DNA from: Bradyrhizobium huanghuaihaiense
GTDB lineage: Bacteria; Pseudomonadota; Alphaproteobacteria; Rhizobiales; Xanthobacteraceae
Length of the DNA: 64,000 nucleotides
Direction of reading: 5' to 3'
NCBI RefSeq assembly: GCF_007830635.1
Contig: NZ_VLLA01000028.1
Coordinates: 18,062-82,061 of the forward strand
This document shows, piece after piece, positions 19,316-29,158 of the stretch. The notes beneath the pieces were generated by a model. That model saw only the letters and a program-made list of their open reading frames with translations, searched no databases and had not been told where the DNA came from. The position numbers and the translations under genes were made by a program. How positions within the stretch are numbered: position 1 is the first letter of the stretch; each line of letters opens with the position of its first letter.

Positions 19316-19485
19316 GCGAATCAACCAACTTTCGAATGAGATTCGCTTCATCCCGCTCCATCTGTGCATGAGAGGGGCAGAAAATAGCGCCGATGGCCCG
19401 CATACAGGGCTTGAGAAGGTAGCGCTCGTGATGGTTTAACCCTTTTGAGGGGAGACCCTCTCCTTCTCCTGGTTGACCAACGCAA

Positions 19486-20577
19486 ATGGACAAGAAACCT
19501 GTAATCGCGCCCAAAGGCCGGCAGCAGCCGCGCGTGAAGATCGAGGACGTTGCCCGGAAGGCGAATGTGTCGCCGGCGACGGTGTCGCGGGTTCTCAATC
19601 ACCCCGATATCGTACGGCCGGAGCTTCGCGACAGGGTCATGCGGCATATCAATGACCTCGCCTACACGCGCGATAGCGCAGCCAGAGCATTGAAATCGGG
19701 ACGCATGCGGACCGTCGGCGTCATCGTTCCGACACTGGCGCTCGGTATCTTTGCAGAAGGCGTGGAAGCCCTCCAGAACCGCCTCAGCGAAAGCGGCTAC
19801 ACGCTGTTCATTGCGAATTCGCAATATGACCAGCGGCGTGAATTTCAGGAACTGCAAAGTCTCATTGAACGCGGCATCGATGGAATCGTGCTGGTCGGAG
19901 CTTCCCACGGACGGGAGCTGAGGAGCCTGATCGAACAGGCAGGCGTACCCGTCATCACCACCTATGTTGCCAAGGCCGGCGGCGGCATCCCCGCGATCGG
20001 AATCGACAACGAAAGCGCCACCCGCGAGATGACGGAGTATCTGCTAAGGCTTGGACACGTCCGTTTTGGCGCGATTGCCAACGTTGTCGCCGCGTCCAAC
20101 GACAGATCCCGCGCCAGGCTCGAGGGAATTCAGCGCGCGCTGTCGGACGCCGGTCTCCCGCTCAAGCCGAGCCAGGTCGTCAAGGCCGATTATTCGCTTG
20201 CCCAGGGCCGTAGCGCCCTTCGTCAGCTCCTCACCGATCATCCGGACACGACAGCAGTCATCTGCACCACCGACACGCTTGCCATCGGTGCAATGGCAGA
20301 GGCTCGCAAGATGGGGCTGGCCGTACCGGCTACGCTTTCCATCACAGGATTTGACGATGTGGAGCTGGCAGCGCAAATGGACCCGCCGCTCACAACAGTC
20401 AGCGTTCCGGCAGCAGAAATCGGCCGGGGAGCCGCCGATTATCTCATCAATGCCATTGCCGGAAGTCCTGTCCCGAGAAGTGTCGTGTTGCCGTACCGGC
20501 TGGTCATGCGCTCATCGAGCGCCCCGCCGCGGTCCAGCGTCCGTCCCGCCCGTCGCGGGCGCAGTCGAGATCATTGA
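19486..20577 (+). CDS. LacI-family transcriptional regulator
   Basis: The 363-residue protein has a LacI helix-turn-helix at residues ~17-40 (IEDVARKANVSPATVSRVL), the hinge YTRDSAARALKSGR, and a periplasmic-binding-protein-like effector domain ending ISITGFDDVELA and TTVSVPAAEIGR. It is divergent from the CoA-transferase gene. The palindrome with central CG found at 19271, 25394 and 25559 has the form of LacI-family operators, so this is the obvious regulator. The ligand is unknown. The C-terminal tail is Arg/Ser-rich and longer than usual. Confidence 0.88.
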   Translation: MDKKPVIAPKGRQQPRVKIEDVARKANVSPATVSRVLNHPDIVRPELRDRVMRHINDLAYTRDSAARALKSGRMRTVGVIVPTLALGIFAEGVEALQNRLSESGYTLFIANSQYDQRREFQELQSLIERGIDGIVLVGASHGRELRSLIEQAGVPVITTYVAKAGGGIPAIGIDNESATREMTEYLLRLGHVRFGAIANVVAASNDRSRARLEGIQRALSDAGLPLKPSQVVKADYSLAQGRSALRQLLTDHPDTTAVICTTDTLAIGAMAEARKMGLAVPATLSITGFDDVELAAQMDPPLTTVSVPAAEIGRGAADYLINAIAGSPVPRSVVLPYRLVMRSSSAPPRSSVRPARRGRSRDH

Positions 20578-20741
20578 CCGGGCCACGGTCCTGATAACTA
20601 TTTCAGAACCGGAGGCTGGCGTCCGCATCCCAGGACCCGATGACGCAAGCTGCTCGCCCCTTATCATTATTCGCCCGTAAGTAGAGGTGGCTGAGCATGC
20701 GATGCGCCGCCTGCGCGATCGTCAATGGCACAAGAGACTTC

Positions 20742-23374
20742 TCAATGCTCGCGTTCAACGTGAACGGAGTGAACGGGCGCATGGTGGTGGCTGGCGCCCA
20801 GTTCGTGCAATCTATGATGCAGGCGATGATGCGCAAGTTCCAGGGCAGCTCGCAGCCGCGAGTGTCGCGCTTCGTCGGACTTGGGAGCGAGCGTGTCCAT
20901 ATAGGCGATCGATCCCTCGATTTGAGCAAGGACCGACACTGCATCCGCGGTGGCAAAGATGGGCATTCCGCCTACTTTGACATATACCGCACTGGTGTGC
21001 GCCGCAATGTCGGCCTCGCGTCCGGCGACACTGCCCCGAACGCGCAGCGCGATCCAACATGACTCGTTGATGGGCAGGGAGAGCTGCCCCTTGCACGACA
21101 AGCCTCCGCATCGAACCTCCTCGAGGACCGTGCCATTACATATGAGCTCCACCCGCGCCGGCGGGACGCTGACCGATTCGATCCGCCAGTCGATCGTGAG
21201 GGTGCCGCCTGAACGGGGAAGGGACACCGTGCCTCCAGGGCGACGTCCTTCAACGGTCATCTCAACCAGAGGCCCGACAGTGATGAACGTGTCCCCGCTG
21301 CGTACGGCATCCATCCAGTTGCGATACGTGAAGTCGCGTTCGCCCAACCGCACATAGGTCCGTGAGCCCCCGAGGAGCGCGGCCGCGTCCATCTTGTCGG
21401 AGCCCGCCACCAGCGGCAGATGGTAGCCGATGTTGAGGTAGCGATACCAATCGGCGAGACCAAATGCGCTGAGCTGCGCGGTCCGCGGGTTGAACGACAT
21501 CATTTCGATGGCGTCGACAAGGCCGAGCACAATGTCGGCCGCACGCTCCGCCTGCGGGTTCGGCGCATGCGGCATTACCACCAGCCCCCCTTGCTGACGG
21601 CAGCGCTCCGCCCAGTCGGCCATGGTCGCTTCCAGAACATGGCCGATTGCAGCTTCGTTGGACCCGCCGCAAGAGAGCGGATTGATCATCTCACCTTCAT
21701 AGCCGAGCAGCGATATGTGCCCCAGAACCTGCATCCGGTTCTCCGTGCCGACCCGAACCAGGAATTCTCCGTCGCCGCCGAAATCCTTTGCCCCGAACGT
21801 CGTGCGTCCGTCAAAATCGGCGACGTTGGTGAATAGCTCGCCCCACTGTGCGGCGAGCAAGTTGACCACGTTGACACCCTCCGCCTTGCCCTCAAGCAGC
21901 GCTGTCTGCGGGCTTAGGAAATGGACGTGCGTATCAGAGCTAACCCATCCCTGTTCGCGCCAGCGCAGCACACGATCGAGCTCAAAGGTGAGAGTGTCCG
22001 TGCTTGCAGTGATGTCGACGATGGTGCGCAACGGGCGCACCTCAAAACCCCTGCAGATCTCTACGAACACGGGCCCGAGCGGCAGGTCCGCCTCGCAACT
22101 GCCGTCCACGTAGACGTACTGGTTCAGCCCATTGGCAAATTCGCCCGAGAAGTCCTCGAACCTGCCGGTATTGACCTTGCGGTGATGTCCCTTGGGTGGC
22201 AGATACTCCCCATGCGCACCATGGACATGCAACCGCGCGGCAACGCGCACGCCACTGTCCTTTTCCATGATGCGGATCTTGACCGGCCTTGTGGCCGGTT
22301 CGACTGTCGCCACATTAGCGAGGCGCCTGCGTTACCGCCACCTTCCAACGATCGAAGCTCGAACATGTGCAAGCGGCCATCGTCGGAGCGCAGATAGAGT
22401 CTTGCGTCCGGATGCGCCGAGTACTCAACGATGACTTCGCTCCCGCAGCGCACGGGCTGCACATCAACTTTGGCGCCCAGCCAATCCGCTCTGGAGTACT
22501 CGAGCACTGCGCGTGCCGAGATGACCGTGCCGAGGTCCATGCCGATCTGCTCGCCCCGATCGTCGACATCGAGCTCGCCAAGCTTGTTCAGATGGAACCC
22601 CGGCGGCAGCCTCACCTTCAGCTTGCGACGGCCCTGGAGGCGCAGCGGGTGCTGGGTGAGCGCTGTCGTGGTCACCGCAAACACAAGCGAGATTTCCTGT
22701 TCCGCGCGCAAGCTCAACGCCGAAAGCTCCTTGTCCGGATAAGGATTGGGGAGCGCGTAAAGCCACACGTTCTCACCTTGTCGATCCATGCGTCCCGATT
22801 GGGTGCGAGCCTCGCCCTGGAAGAAGTTCGCCCCCGGCGCTCTGCCGAGTACAAAGTCCTCGCCGGTGCTTGCATGTACGATGGGCGCGCGTAGCGGCAA
22901 GGCGGCGAACGCACTCGCACTCCAGGAGATGTGGTTCTGCTGGATCGCGAAGCGGCGCAGCACCGGCACGTCGGTCTCGCTGCCGTCGGCATAGCGGAGC
23001 CCGTATGTCGCCACCCGGTCGCCGAGTGGATTGCCTTCTACAGGCAGCGTAGCCGGGCCGATCTCTCCGAAACCCTCGGGGCTTGCACTGGGGCGGTCTG
23101 CCGCCACTTGCACGAACAGCACATAGCTCGCCATCGTCGGCGGCAACGCGATTACGGCAGGAGGGGCGCCGGGGCGCAGCTCCAGCACATCCGGCCCTAT
23201 TTCGCTGCCGAAGAGAAAGGGCATGCCGCGATGGGTCTGGAGCCCGCGAAGTGAATCGATCCAGCCGGTGTCACCCGGGCGGGCGGCGAACCCTTCACCG
23301 GCATTTGCGCGCTTGGCGTTGAAATATCGCTTCAAGTCCACAGGCGTGAAGTGCGGCGATGAAGGTGTTTTCAT
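20742..23374 (-). pseudogene. CehA/McbA-type PHP metallohydrolase, split by a frameshift
   Basis: Two overlapping minus frames appear to be one gene of ~870 residues. The first (ATG 23374) encodes a beta-rich N-terminal half up to RSLEGGG. After about 22,320 its frame (LMWRQSNRP...) is only a shadow of the second frame, which runs ANVATVEPATRPVKIRI to the stop at 20742. The second part has a PHP-type metal motif (SSDTHVHF), MPHAPNPQAER, AGSDKMDAAALLGG and a His-rich tail (LAHHRLHHRLHELGASHHHAP). The second frame could restart at GTG 22313 as a separate protein, but the 190-bp out-of-frame overlap favours a one-base indel. Substrate unknown; the neighbours suggest catabolism. Confidence 0.7.
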
Positions 23375-23575
23375 GCTTCGGACTCCAGTTTCAGCAGCTC
23401 AGTGCCTCGCAAGCATTCTTTGTTTGTTGTGAATGACTGCTCGCGCAAGGACGCTTGCGCCGACCCCATGCTCATGCCGAGCATGAAGAGATACGCGCGA
23501 GCCCTTATGTTTTGCAGCTAACGTGGACGCCTTGCGTCCGTCGCGGGCACGGCGAAGCGCAGGGGCAGAGCGTGT

Positions 23576-24901
23576 TCATTCACCTATGTAGAGGCAGCCG
23601 CGCTTCTTTGCGATCTGGTAGACCAGCACGCTCAGGAGCGCGATCAACGATCCGTAGACGGGAAACATCCAGGCGATGTGCTCGCGTTGCAACCAAACCA
23701 GCAGATAGGGTGACGTCCCGCCAAACAAGGAGACGCCGAGCGCATAGCCGAGAGCCACTCCGGTGGTCCGCACGGCGCGCGGCATCAGCGTGGTAGCGAT
23801 GAAGTTATAGAGGGCCATGTTGAAGCCCACGATCGCGCCGCCGAACACCGTAACAAAGAAGAACGTGACGATGCCTTTTTCCGAATAGAGCAGTGTCAGG
23901 AAGAAGCATGGGATGAGCAACAGGCGCAGCAGCGCGAACGCGCGCGAGGGTCGCACCTTGTCCGCGAAAGCGCCGACAAACGGCGCCGTTGACATCCAGA
24001 TCAGGACCATCAGGGTCATGATCCCGTACACATACGTGCTGTCCTCCTTGAAGACCGTATTGGCCATGTTGGGAAGACCGGTGTTCCAGGCATAGTTGGC
24101 GATCTGCACCGACCCGATCACCAGGATGACGGCGAGCAGCGAAAGGCGGACGCTCCATAGCGTTTTCCACACACCGCCAGTCGATTCCTGAATGCGCGAA
24201 GACTCGTCTTGCCGATGCATGGCTCGATTGATCAAGGTTTCCGGCACCGTCGTGCGCAGATAGATGATCAAAAGGCCCAGCACGCCGCCGACCGCAAAGG
24301 GTATACGCCAAGCCCACTCGCGCATGGCTTCAGGTGCGACCGAGGCGCTCACCAGGAAGGCAACTAGGCTGGATCCAAGGCTTCCCAATTGGATGAATGT
24401 GCCGCCAATCAGACCGAGATAGCGTCCCTCCTTACCAGGTGGCGCCAGTTCAATTGCAATGGCGTTGGCGACACCAGCTTCAGCGCCTGTGGCAAACCCC
24501 TGAATCAGCCGCATGATCAGCAGCGCTATGGCCGCCGTGACGCCGAGGTCCTTGTAGGTGGGCAACAAGGATATCAAAAGCGAGCAAACCGCCATGGCCG
24601 TGACAGAGATCAGCATGACGCGCTTGTGGCTGATGCGATCTGCGACCGGCCCCAGCAAAACAGCGCCCAGCGGTCGAGCGCAAAAGCCCGCGCCGTACAC
24701 GGCAAGTCCCGCCAGCAGCGAGGTGGTGGGATCATCGGAAGGGAAGAAGTGCGGCGAGAGAAACGCCGCCATTACGCCGTAGACATTCCAGTCGTACCAC
24801 TCTAGCGCCACCCCTCCTCCAAGGCCGGCGGTCATTCGCTTGTTGGCAGTTTGCTTGTCAAGCTGGACGGGTACAGCGCTGGGCTGAGCAATGATGTTCA
24901 T
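23576..24901 (-). CDS. MFS transporter, metabolite:H+ symporter (MHS) type
   Basis: The 441-residue protein has about 12 hydrophobic segments. MHS-type landmarks include LEWYDWNVYGVMAAFLSPHFFP, given here as residues ~33-54, then VYGAGFCARPLGAVLLG, a DRISHKR cytoplasmic loop and GFATGAEAGVANAIAIE. The family imports organic acids such as dicarboxylates, shikimate or aromatic acids with protons. It lies between the PHP hydrolase and a LacI-type operator/promoter 490 bp upstream, so it probably imports the substrate of this regulon. Confidence 0.88.
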   Translation of the reverse strand: MNIIAQPSAVPVQLDKQTANKRMTAGLGGGVALEWYDWNVYGVMAAFLSPHFFPSDDPTTSLLAGLAVYGAGFCARPLGAVLLGPVADRISHKRVMLISVTAMAVCSLLISLLPTYKDLGVTAAIALLIMRLIQGFATGAEAGVANAIAIELAPPGKEGRYLGLIGGTFIQLGSLGSSLVAFLVSASVAPEAMREWAWRIPFAVGGVLGLLIIYLRTTVPETLINRAMHRQDESSRIQESTGGVWKTLWSVRLSLLAVILVIGSVQIANYAWNTGLPNMANTVFKEDSTYVYGIMTLMVLIWMSTAPFVGAFADKVRPSRAFALLRLLLIPCFFLTLLYSEKGIVTFFFVTVFGGAIVGFNMALYNFIATTLMPRAVRTTGVALGYALGVSLFGGTSPYLLVWLQREHIAWMFPVYGSLIALLSVLVYQIAKKRGCLYIGE

Positions 24902-25392
24902 GGGTCCTCGGGCTCTATTGATGACTTAATGATTTTGCGGGTCGCGCGAGAACGAGCAGCCGCTCGTCGGCTCAACTGCGCCCGCCGCGAGCGGGGGTCT
25001 ACGAGAGCGGCGGCCTTGAGCAGGCCGGACCGCGGAAGCGCAAGCGCAACAGCTGCCCGGGATGCCGGCGGAAAGCCCGCCTGGCTTCACGTAATTGCGG
25101 GCCTCGCCTCACGAGCGGCCATTGCACGATCCTAATGGCGCAGGACGCCTTCATCGTTGCTTCCGACTTGCGCGGCGACTCGCATAAAGCGCGCGCGAGA
25201 TTCCGTGCCATTCCCATGGCCAGCCTTCCTCCTGTTGCTCTAAGCGCGCTTCTGAAGAAGCTGATGTTCTTGTTGGACAGCGCGGCGTCACAAGACCCGT
25301 CGCATCGTCAATGAGATCCTTCAGATGTGACCCACTCTCGCCGGCCGCATCCTTCTGGTTTCCCGCAGTACCGGGCATTTCGACATCGAGTT
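24902..25392. other. Long leader between MFS gene and its promoter
   Basis: About 490 bp separate the putative promoter (site 2) from the MFS start. No frame here resembles a protein. It may be a long 5' leader or the scar of a lost gene. Confidence 0.4.
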
Positions 25393-25393
25393 C

Positions 25394-25439
25394 TGAAATC
25401 GATTTCAAAATTAGTAGGAATTCGGAACTGCGGAGTCAA
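25394..25439 (-). promoter_or_regulatory. Sigma-70-type promoter with LacI-type operator (site 2)
   Basis: The minus strand reads TTGACT (25439-25434), a 17-bp spacer, TACTAA (25416-25411), then the palindrome TGAAATCGATTTCA (25394-25407) at the expected start point. The layout equals site 1, including a shared GCTTGACTCCGC block. It faces the MFS gene. Confidence 0.75.
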
Positions 25440-25552
25440 GCCGTTTTTTACGGGTGAAGCCCGCCTCATGGTCTCCGTCGGCTCCGCGTTGAGCAAGGTG
25501 GCTCAGCGCCGCTGAGGCTGGTTCTTCCAAGAAGAGGCTTCTGGATGCCTCG

Positions 25553-25581
25553 TTGCGAAGAAATCGATTTCAGTCTAAGGC
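25553..25581 (+). promoter_or_regulatory. LacI-type operator (site 3) in the enoyl-CoA hydratase promoter
   Basis: AGAAATCGATTTCA (25559-25572) keeps the 12-bp core GAAATCGATTTC. It sits between TTGCGA (25553-25558) and TAAGGC (25576-25581), which are 17 bp apart and could be a weak -35/-10 pair. It is ~165 bp from site 2, which would allow repressor looping. Confidence 0.6.
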
Positions 25582-25614
25582 GTGGTTCTCATATTCCTTC
25601 AGGAGAACCGCTCC

Positions 25615-26397
25615 ATGTCCGAGACGCCCGATCTCATCCTCTCGACATCTGTCGCGCCCCACGTGCGCCTATTGACGCTGAATAGGACATCAAAACGAAA
25701 CGCCTTGAGCAACCAGTTGATCGTGGAGCTTGGCGCCATCTTGCGCCGTGCCGCAATCGATGAGGATGTCCGCTGTGTCGTGCTTTGTGGCAGCGATGCG
25801 TTCTTCTCTGCCGGAGCCGACATCAAGGAGATGCGGGAGCGCGGCTTTGAGGCAATCGACAATTCCGCCCGACGTTCTGCCTGGGGGGATGTCGCCAATT
25901 TCCCCAAGCCTCTCATTGCCGCGGTCGAGGGCATTTGCTTCGGCGGCGGCCACGAATTGGCGCTGCTCGCGGATATCGTGATAGCAGGTGAAGGGGCGGT
26001 ATTTGGGCAGCCTGAGATCAACATCGGAATATTGCCCGGCGACGGCGCAACGCAGAGGCTGACACGCGTGGCTGGCAAATCACTGGCCATGCTGATGATC
26101 CTGAGCGGCCAATCCATCACGGCGCGGAGTGCGATGCAGGCCGGCCTTGTGGCGGAAGTTGTCGAAAGCGGCAGGGCGCAGAGGCGAGCGCTCGAAATAG
26201 CCGATCTGATAGCGCAAAAGCCTCCCCGCTCGGCTGAACTTGCCAAAGCTGCCGTTCTCGCCGCCTTTCAGACCACGTTGGACGCCGGGCTCGAGTTCGA
26301 GCGGCAAGCGATACGTCACGCTTTCAGCACAGCTGACCAGACGGAGGGAATGAACGCCTTCTTTGACAAGAGGCCGCCGAATTATCGCGGGAAGTAG
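25615..26397 (+). CDS. Enoyl-CoA hydratase/isomerase family protein
   Basis: ATG 25615 is chosen because AGGAGA lies 10 bp upstream. The ~260-residue crotonase has TLNRTSKRNALS (CoA site), SAGADIKEMRERG (oxyanion hole), CFGGGHELALLADI with the first catalytic Glu, and FGQPEINIGILPGDGATQRL with the second. Both Glu residues being present supports hydratase activity. It shares an operator with the CoA-transferase and MFS genes, so it probably acts on the CoA thioester made by the transferase. Confidence 0.9.
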   Translation: MSETPDLILSTSVAPHVRLLTLNRTSKRNALSNQLIVELGAILRRAAIDEDVRCVVLCGSDAFFSAGADIKEMRERGFEAIDNSARRSAWGDVANFPKPLIAAVEGICFGGGHELALLADIVIAGEGAVFGQPEINIGILPGDGATQRLTRVAGKSLAMLMILSGQSITARSAMQAGLVAEVVESGRAQRRALEIADLIAQKPPRSAELAKAAVLAAFQTTLDAGLEFERQAIRHAFSTADQTEGMNAFFDKRPPNYRGK

Positions 26398-26456
26398 CCC
26401 CCCGCGATTGGCTCGCACGCGGCGCCGGCGAAGCTCGCCCGCGCAACATGCGACAT

Positions 26457-27677
26457 TCAACACTCCTTCGGCTCGACCGGGCCGGCGCTACGGGCGACGA
26501 TCTCGTATTGGCCGGCCTTTGCCACGCCAATGTACATGTTCATCCTGCAGTGGCGCTTGCCCGGCACCATCTCCGCCGGCCCGCCAGGCCCTTCCGCAAT
26601 CTTGGCGTGGTCAAGCGCGGCAGCGACAGCCTCGCGGTCAATTGTACCGGCTTCCCTCACTGCGGCTTCCCACAGCTTCAGTCCTCGATACGTGCCGGTC
26701 GCGGCGCTTCCTGCTGAGAACCGGAACTTGCCCGGAAACTGCTTTTCGTAGGCCGACTGAATTTTGGCGCTCACCGGATCTTCCGCCGCGAGCGCCTTGT
26801 AATAGTCGAGGCTGCTGGCGAGGCCTTCGATCTCGTGAGCCTGGTTCATTTCGAGCGTGTTCTCGTCATAGTAGACGCAGCCCAGCTGTCCCCCATTCCT
26901 AGAAAAGCCCGCTTCATAAAGCTGTTTGAAGAACGAGCCGACGCCCGGGGGGATAACACTGTTGAAGACCACGTCTACCTTGTTGGACGTGATGCGGCTC
27001 ACGGTCGATGAAAAATCGATTTGGTCAAGCGGGTAGTACTCCTCGAACACCACCTCCCCGCCGCTGCTCTCGATCACCTTGCGCGCATAGGCATTGATTG
27101 TTTGCGGCCAGACGTAGTTTGATCCAGGCAGCGCGAAGCGTCTGCCACCGTTCTTGATCAACCACGGAATGAACCGGTCGCAATTCTGCGCCGGTACCGG
27201 CCCGGTGCAAAACAGATAGGGCGTGCACTCCCTGCCTTCGTAGGCCTGTGGATAGATGTAGAGCGTCTTGCCACGAGAGATGATGATGTCCTTGATGGCG
27301 TTGCGCATCGAGCTCGCAATGCCGCCGAGTACCAGGTCGACCTTGTCTCGTTGAATCAGCTTGCGGACATTGCCAACAGCGACGGACTCGTTGGACGCGG
27401 TGTCTTCGATCAGGAGGTCGATCGGGCGCCCCAAGAGACCACCGTTCTCGTTGATCTCGCTCGCGACCATGCGCGCGACATTGGCGTCGGTATTCCCGGC
27501 AAAGCCGAGTGCCCCCGTAAGGTCGGTGGCAATGCCAATCCTGATCGGGCCTTCAGCGGCGTTGGCCCAGTCAGGACGGATCACCCAGCTGCCCGGGCCG
27601 GCCGCAATGGCCGCAGACACAAAGGCGAAATTGCCGAGAAAGCGGCGGCGGCTGAGTTGCCGGTGATCATTCAACAT
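26457..27677 (-). CDS. Tat-exported ABC substrate-binding protein (Liv/Urt type), copy 2
   Basis: ATG 27677 is chosen because GGAGGT precedes it. The ~406-residue precursor begins with a twin-arginine signal (LSRRRFLGNFAFVSAAIAA, cleavage after NAA), followed by a type I periplasmic-binding fold (IRIGIATDLTGALGFAGN, LIEDTASNESVAVGNV). It is closely similar along its whole length to the product at 31644-32864, with scattered conservative changes and a few in the ligand half. It is the last gene of the importer operon. The family binds branched-chain amino acids, urea or amides; the ligand is not evident. Confidence 0.88.
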   Translation of the reverse strand: MLNDHRQLSRRRFLGNFAFVSAAIAAGPGSWVIRPDWANAAEGPIRIGIATDLTGALGFAGNTDANVARMVASEINENGGLLGRPIDLLIEDTASNESVAVGNVRKLIQRDKVDLVLGGIASSMRNAIKDIIISRGKTLYIYPQAYEGRECTPYLFCTGPVPAQNCDRFIPWLIKNGGRRFALPGSNYVWPQTINAYARKVIESSGGEVVFEEYYPLDQIDFSSTVSRITSNKVDVVFNSVIPPGVGSFFKQLYEAGFSRNGGQLGCVYYDENTLEMNQAHEIEGLASSLDYYKALAAEDPVSAKIQSAYEKQFPGKFRFSAGSAATGTYRGLKLWEAAVREAGTIDREAVAAALDHAKIAEGPGGPAEMVPGKRHCRMNMYIGVAKAGQYEIVARSAGPVEPKEC

Positions 27678-27825
27678 GGAACTGACCTCCCCTTGGCTCA
27701 TGGCCTTAATCCACGCGCCCTGCTCTTTCCTGGGGGGCGCGGTAACCGGAACGCTATCCGTCATTTTTCGGTTTCAAGTCGGCTCTTCGGATCAACTTTT
27801 TAAAATCGCGAACGAAGTGCAGCAA

Positions 27826-29082
27826 TCAGGACAGTCTGAAAAGCTCCCTCGCGTTCTCGCCAAGGATCCTGACCGCCAAGCGCTCTGCGTCTCGGGGGCG
27901 AAAGTAGCCGCTCGCAACTTTTTCTTTCAGAACCTCGCCGATGAGCCGGCGTGCGCCCTGTATCGCGGCAAATGTCTCCTCAACGTGAAGACAATCTCCT
28001 CCGATCATCATTCGCGATTCATCCGGCAAGACTTCAATAGCCTCGTGCAGGGCCAGCTTGAAATGGGACGGGCTCAACAGGAAGGACCAGCACAAATCGA
28101 GCCAAACATTGCGGTACACAAAAGCCATTCCCAACAAGTCCCGGCTCCAGGGATAGGCCAAATGCATCAGCAGAAAACGGGTCCGAGGATGACGCTCAAT
28201 CAACCCGGTCATGCGTAGCGGGTGGGAGCCGCTTATGATTGCCGTTCCAAGGTGAGTTTGGACTGGCAGGCCGGCTTCGCCTGCGAGCTGACAAAACAAA
28301 TCGACGACAAAGTCACAGAAAGCCTTGCGCGCCGCAGGGGATGGAGACCTTTGTCCCCAGGCCTGCCGAGCGAGGTCCTCGTTCGGTTCGTCAAAGCTTA
28401 GATCCCGGTCATAGGCGAGCGCGTTTTTGAGCGCAACGTGATTGCGCCGGGCGCAGCCGGCTACGAGCTCCCGGATTGCGTCGCAATAATCGTCGAAGGT
28501 TTTCACCTCCATGCCGAGGCGCCGCAGCAACGTATGGCCGCAATTTCCATTGTGATCGCGAGATTCCGGGTGCCAGCCGAGGGCGAATGCATTGATCCGC
28601 AGGACCGCATCGTAACTTTGCCCTAGGACCGGCCGCGGATCCATCAACGGATCGAGAAAAGGGTCCGTTACGATCCTTCCGATGGCGGCGCGCCCAATGA
28701 CTTCACTTGGCCATGTCGCCTCCCTGTGGCGCAAGCGCACCAAAGCGTCTACTGCCTCCCAGTTGTCGCGCGTGATTCCGGTTTCGGCGACGCCGTAAAG
28801 CTCGGCGACACCGCCGGCGAGGTTACGAACGAATGCATTTGAGCCGCTCCTCTCCAGGAACGGAGCAAGGGCCTCCCAGGTGGTTGGCTCGGTAGCGGTA
28901 GATAACATATCGCCAGTCGCCTTGGGCTCGGATGGCAGGACGTGGCTTGTCCAAGCCGCATAGCTCTGCTGGAACAGTTTCAAAAGATTCACGTCCCGGC
29001 TATGTGCGACCTCGGACATGTGATGTTCATGGACATCGACGACCTGGCACGCATTCACAAAATCGCTCATGGTTTTGGACAT
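27826..29082 (-). CDS. Amidohydrolase-superfamily TIM-barrel protein
   Basis: ATG 29082 (MSKTMSDF) is preceded by AGAGAGGGAC; a TTG at 29118 is possible but less likely. The ~418-residue protein has a metal-binding HxH-like VVDVHEHHMSE, a Lys-containing NHVALKNALAY, PVQTHLG and IGGDCLHVEE near the C-terminus. These match amidohydrolase-2 or uronate-isomerase-like enzymes. It sits inside the importer operon between the ATPase and second binding protein, so it probably acts on the imported compound. Confidence 0.75.
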   Translation of the reverse strand: MSKTMSDFVNACQVVDVHEHHMSEVAHSRDVNLLKLFQQSYAAWTSHVLPSEPKATGDMLSTATEPTTWEALAPFLERSGSNAFVRNLAGGVAELYGVAETGITRDNWEAVDALVRLRHREATWPSEVIGRAAIGRIVTDPFLDPLMDPRPVLGQSYDAVLRINAFALGWHPESRDHNGNCGHTLLRRLGMEVKTFDDYCDAIRELVAGCARRNHVALKNALAYDRDLSFDEPNEDLARQAWGQRSPSPAARKAFCDFVVDLFCQLAGEAGLPVQTHLGTAIISGSHPLRMTGLIERHPRTRFLLMHLAYPWSRDLLGMAFVYRNVWLDLCWSFLLSPSHFKLALHEAIEVLPDESRMMIGGDCLHVEETFAAIQGARRLIGEVLKEKVASGYFRPRDAERLAVRILGENARELFRLS

Positions 29083-29158
29083 CGTCCCTCTCTGTTCAGT
29101 CATCGCAAGGAACTTCAACGCGCCATCTTTCGGGCGTGGGATGGCAGCCGGGACGCCT

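Noticed and set aside
25151..25408. 85-codon minus-strand frame starting inside LacI operator site 2
   Set aside because: Its start codon is created by the operator, and the sequence resembles no protein.
26386..26406. Hairpin CGCGGG/CCCGCG at the end of the enoyl-CoA hydratase gene as a terminator
   Set aside because: It overlaps the stop codon and has no T-run, so an intrinsic terminator is not supported.
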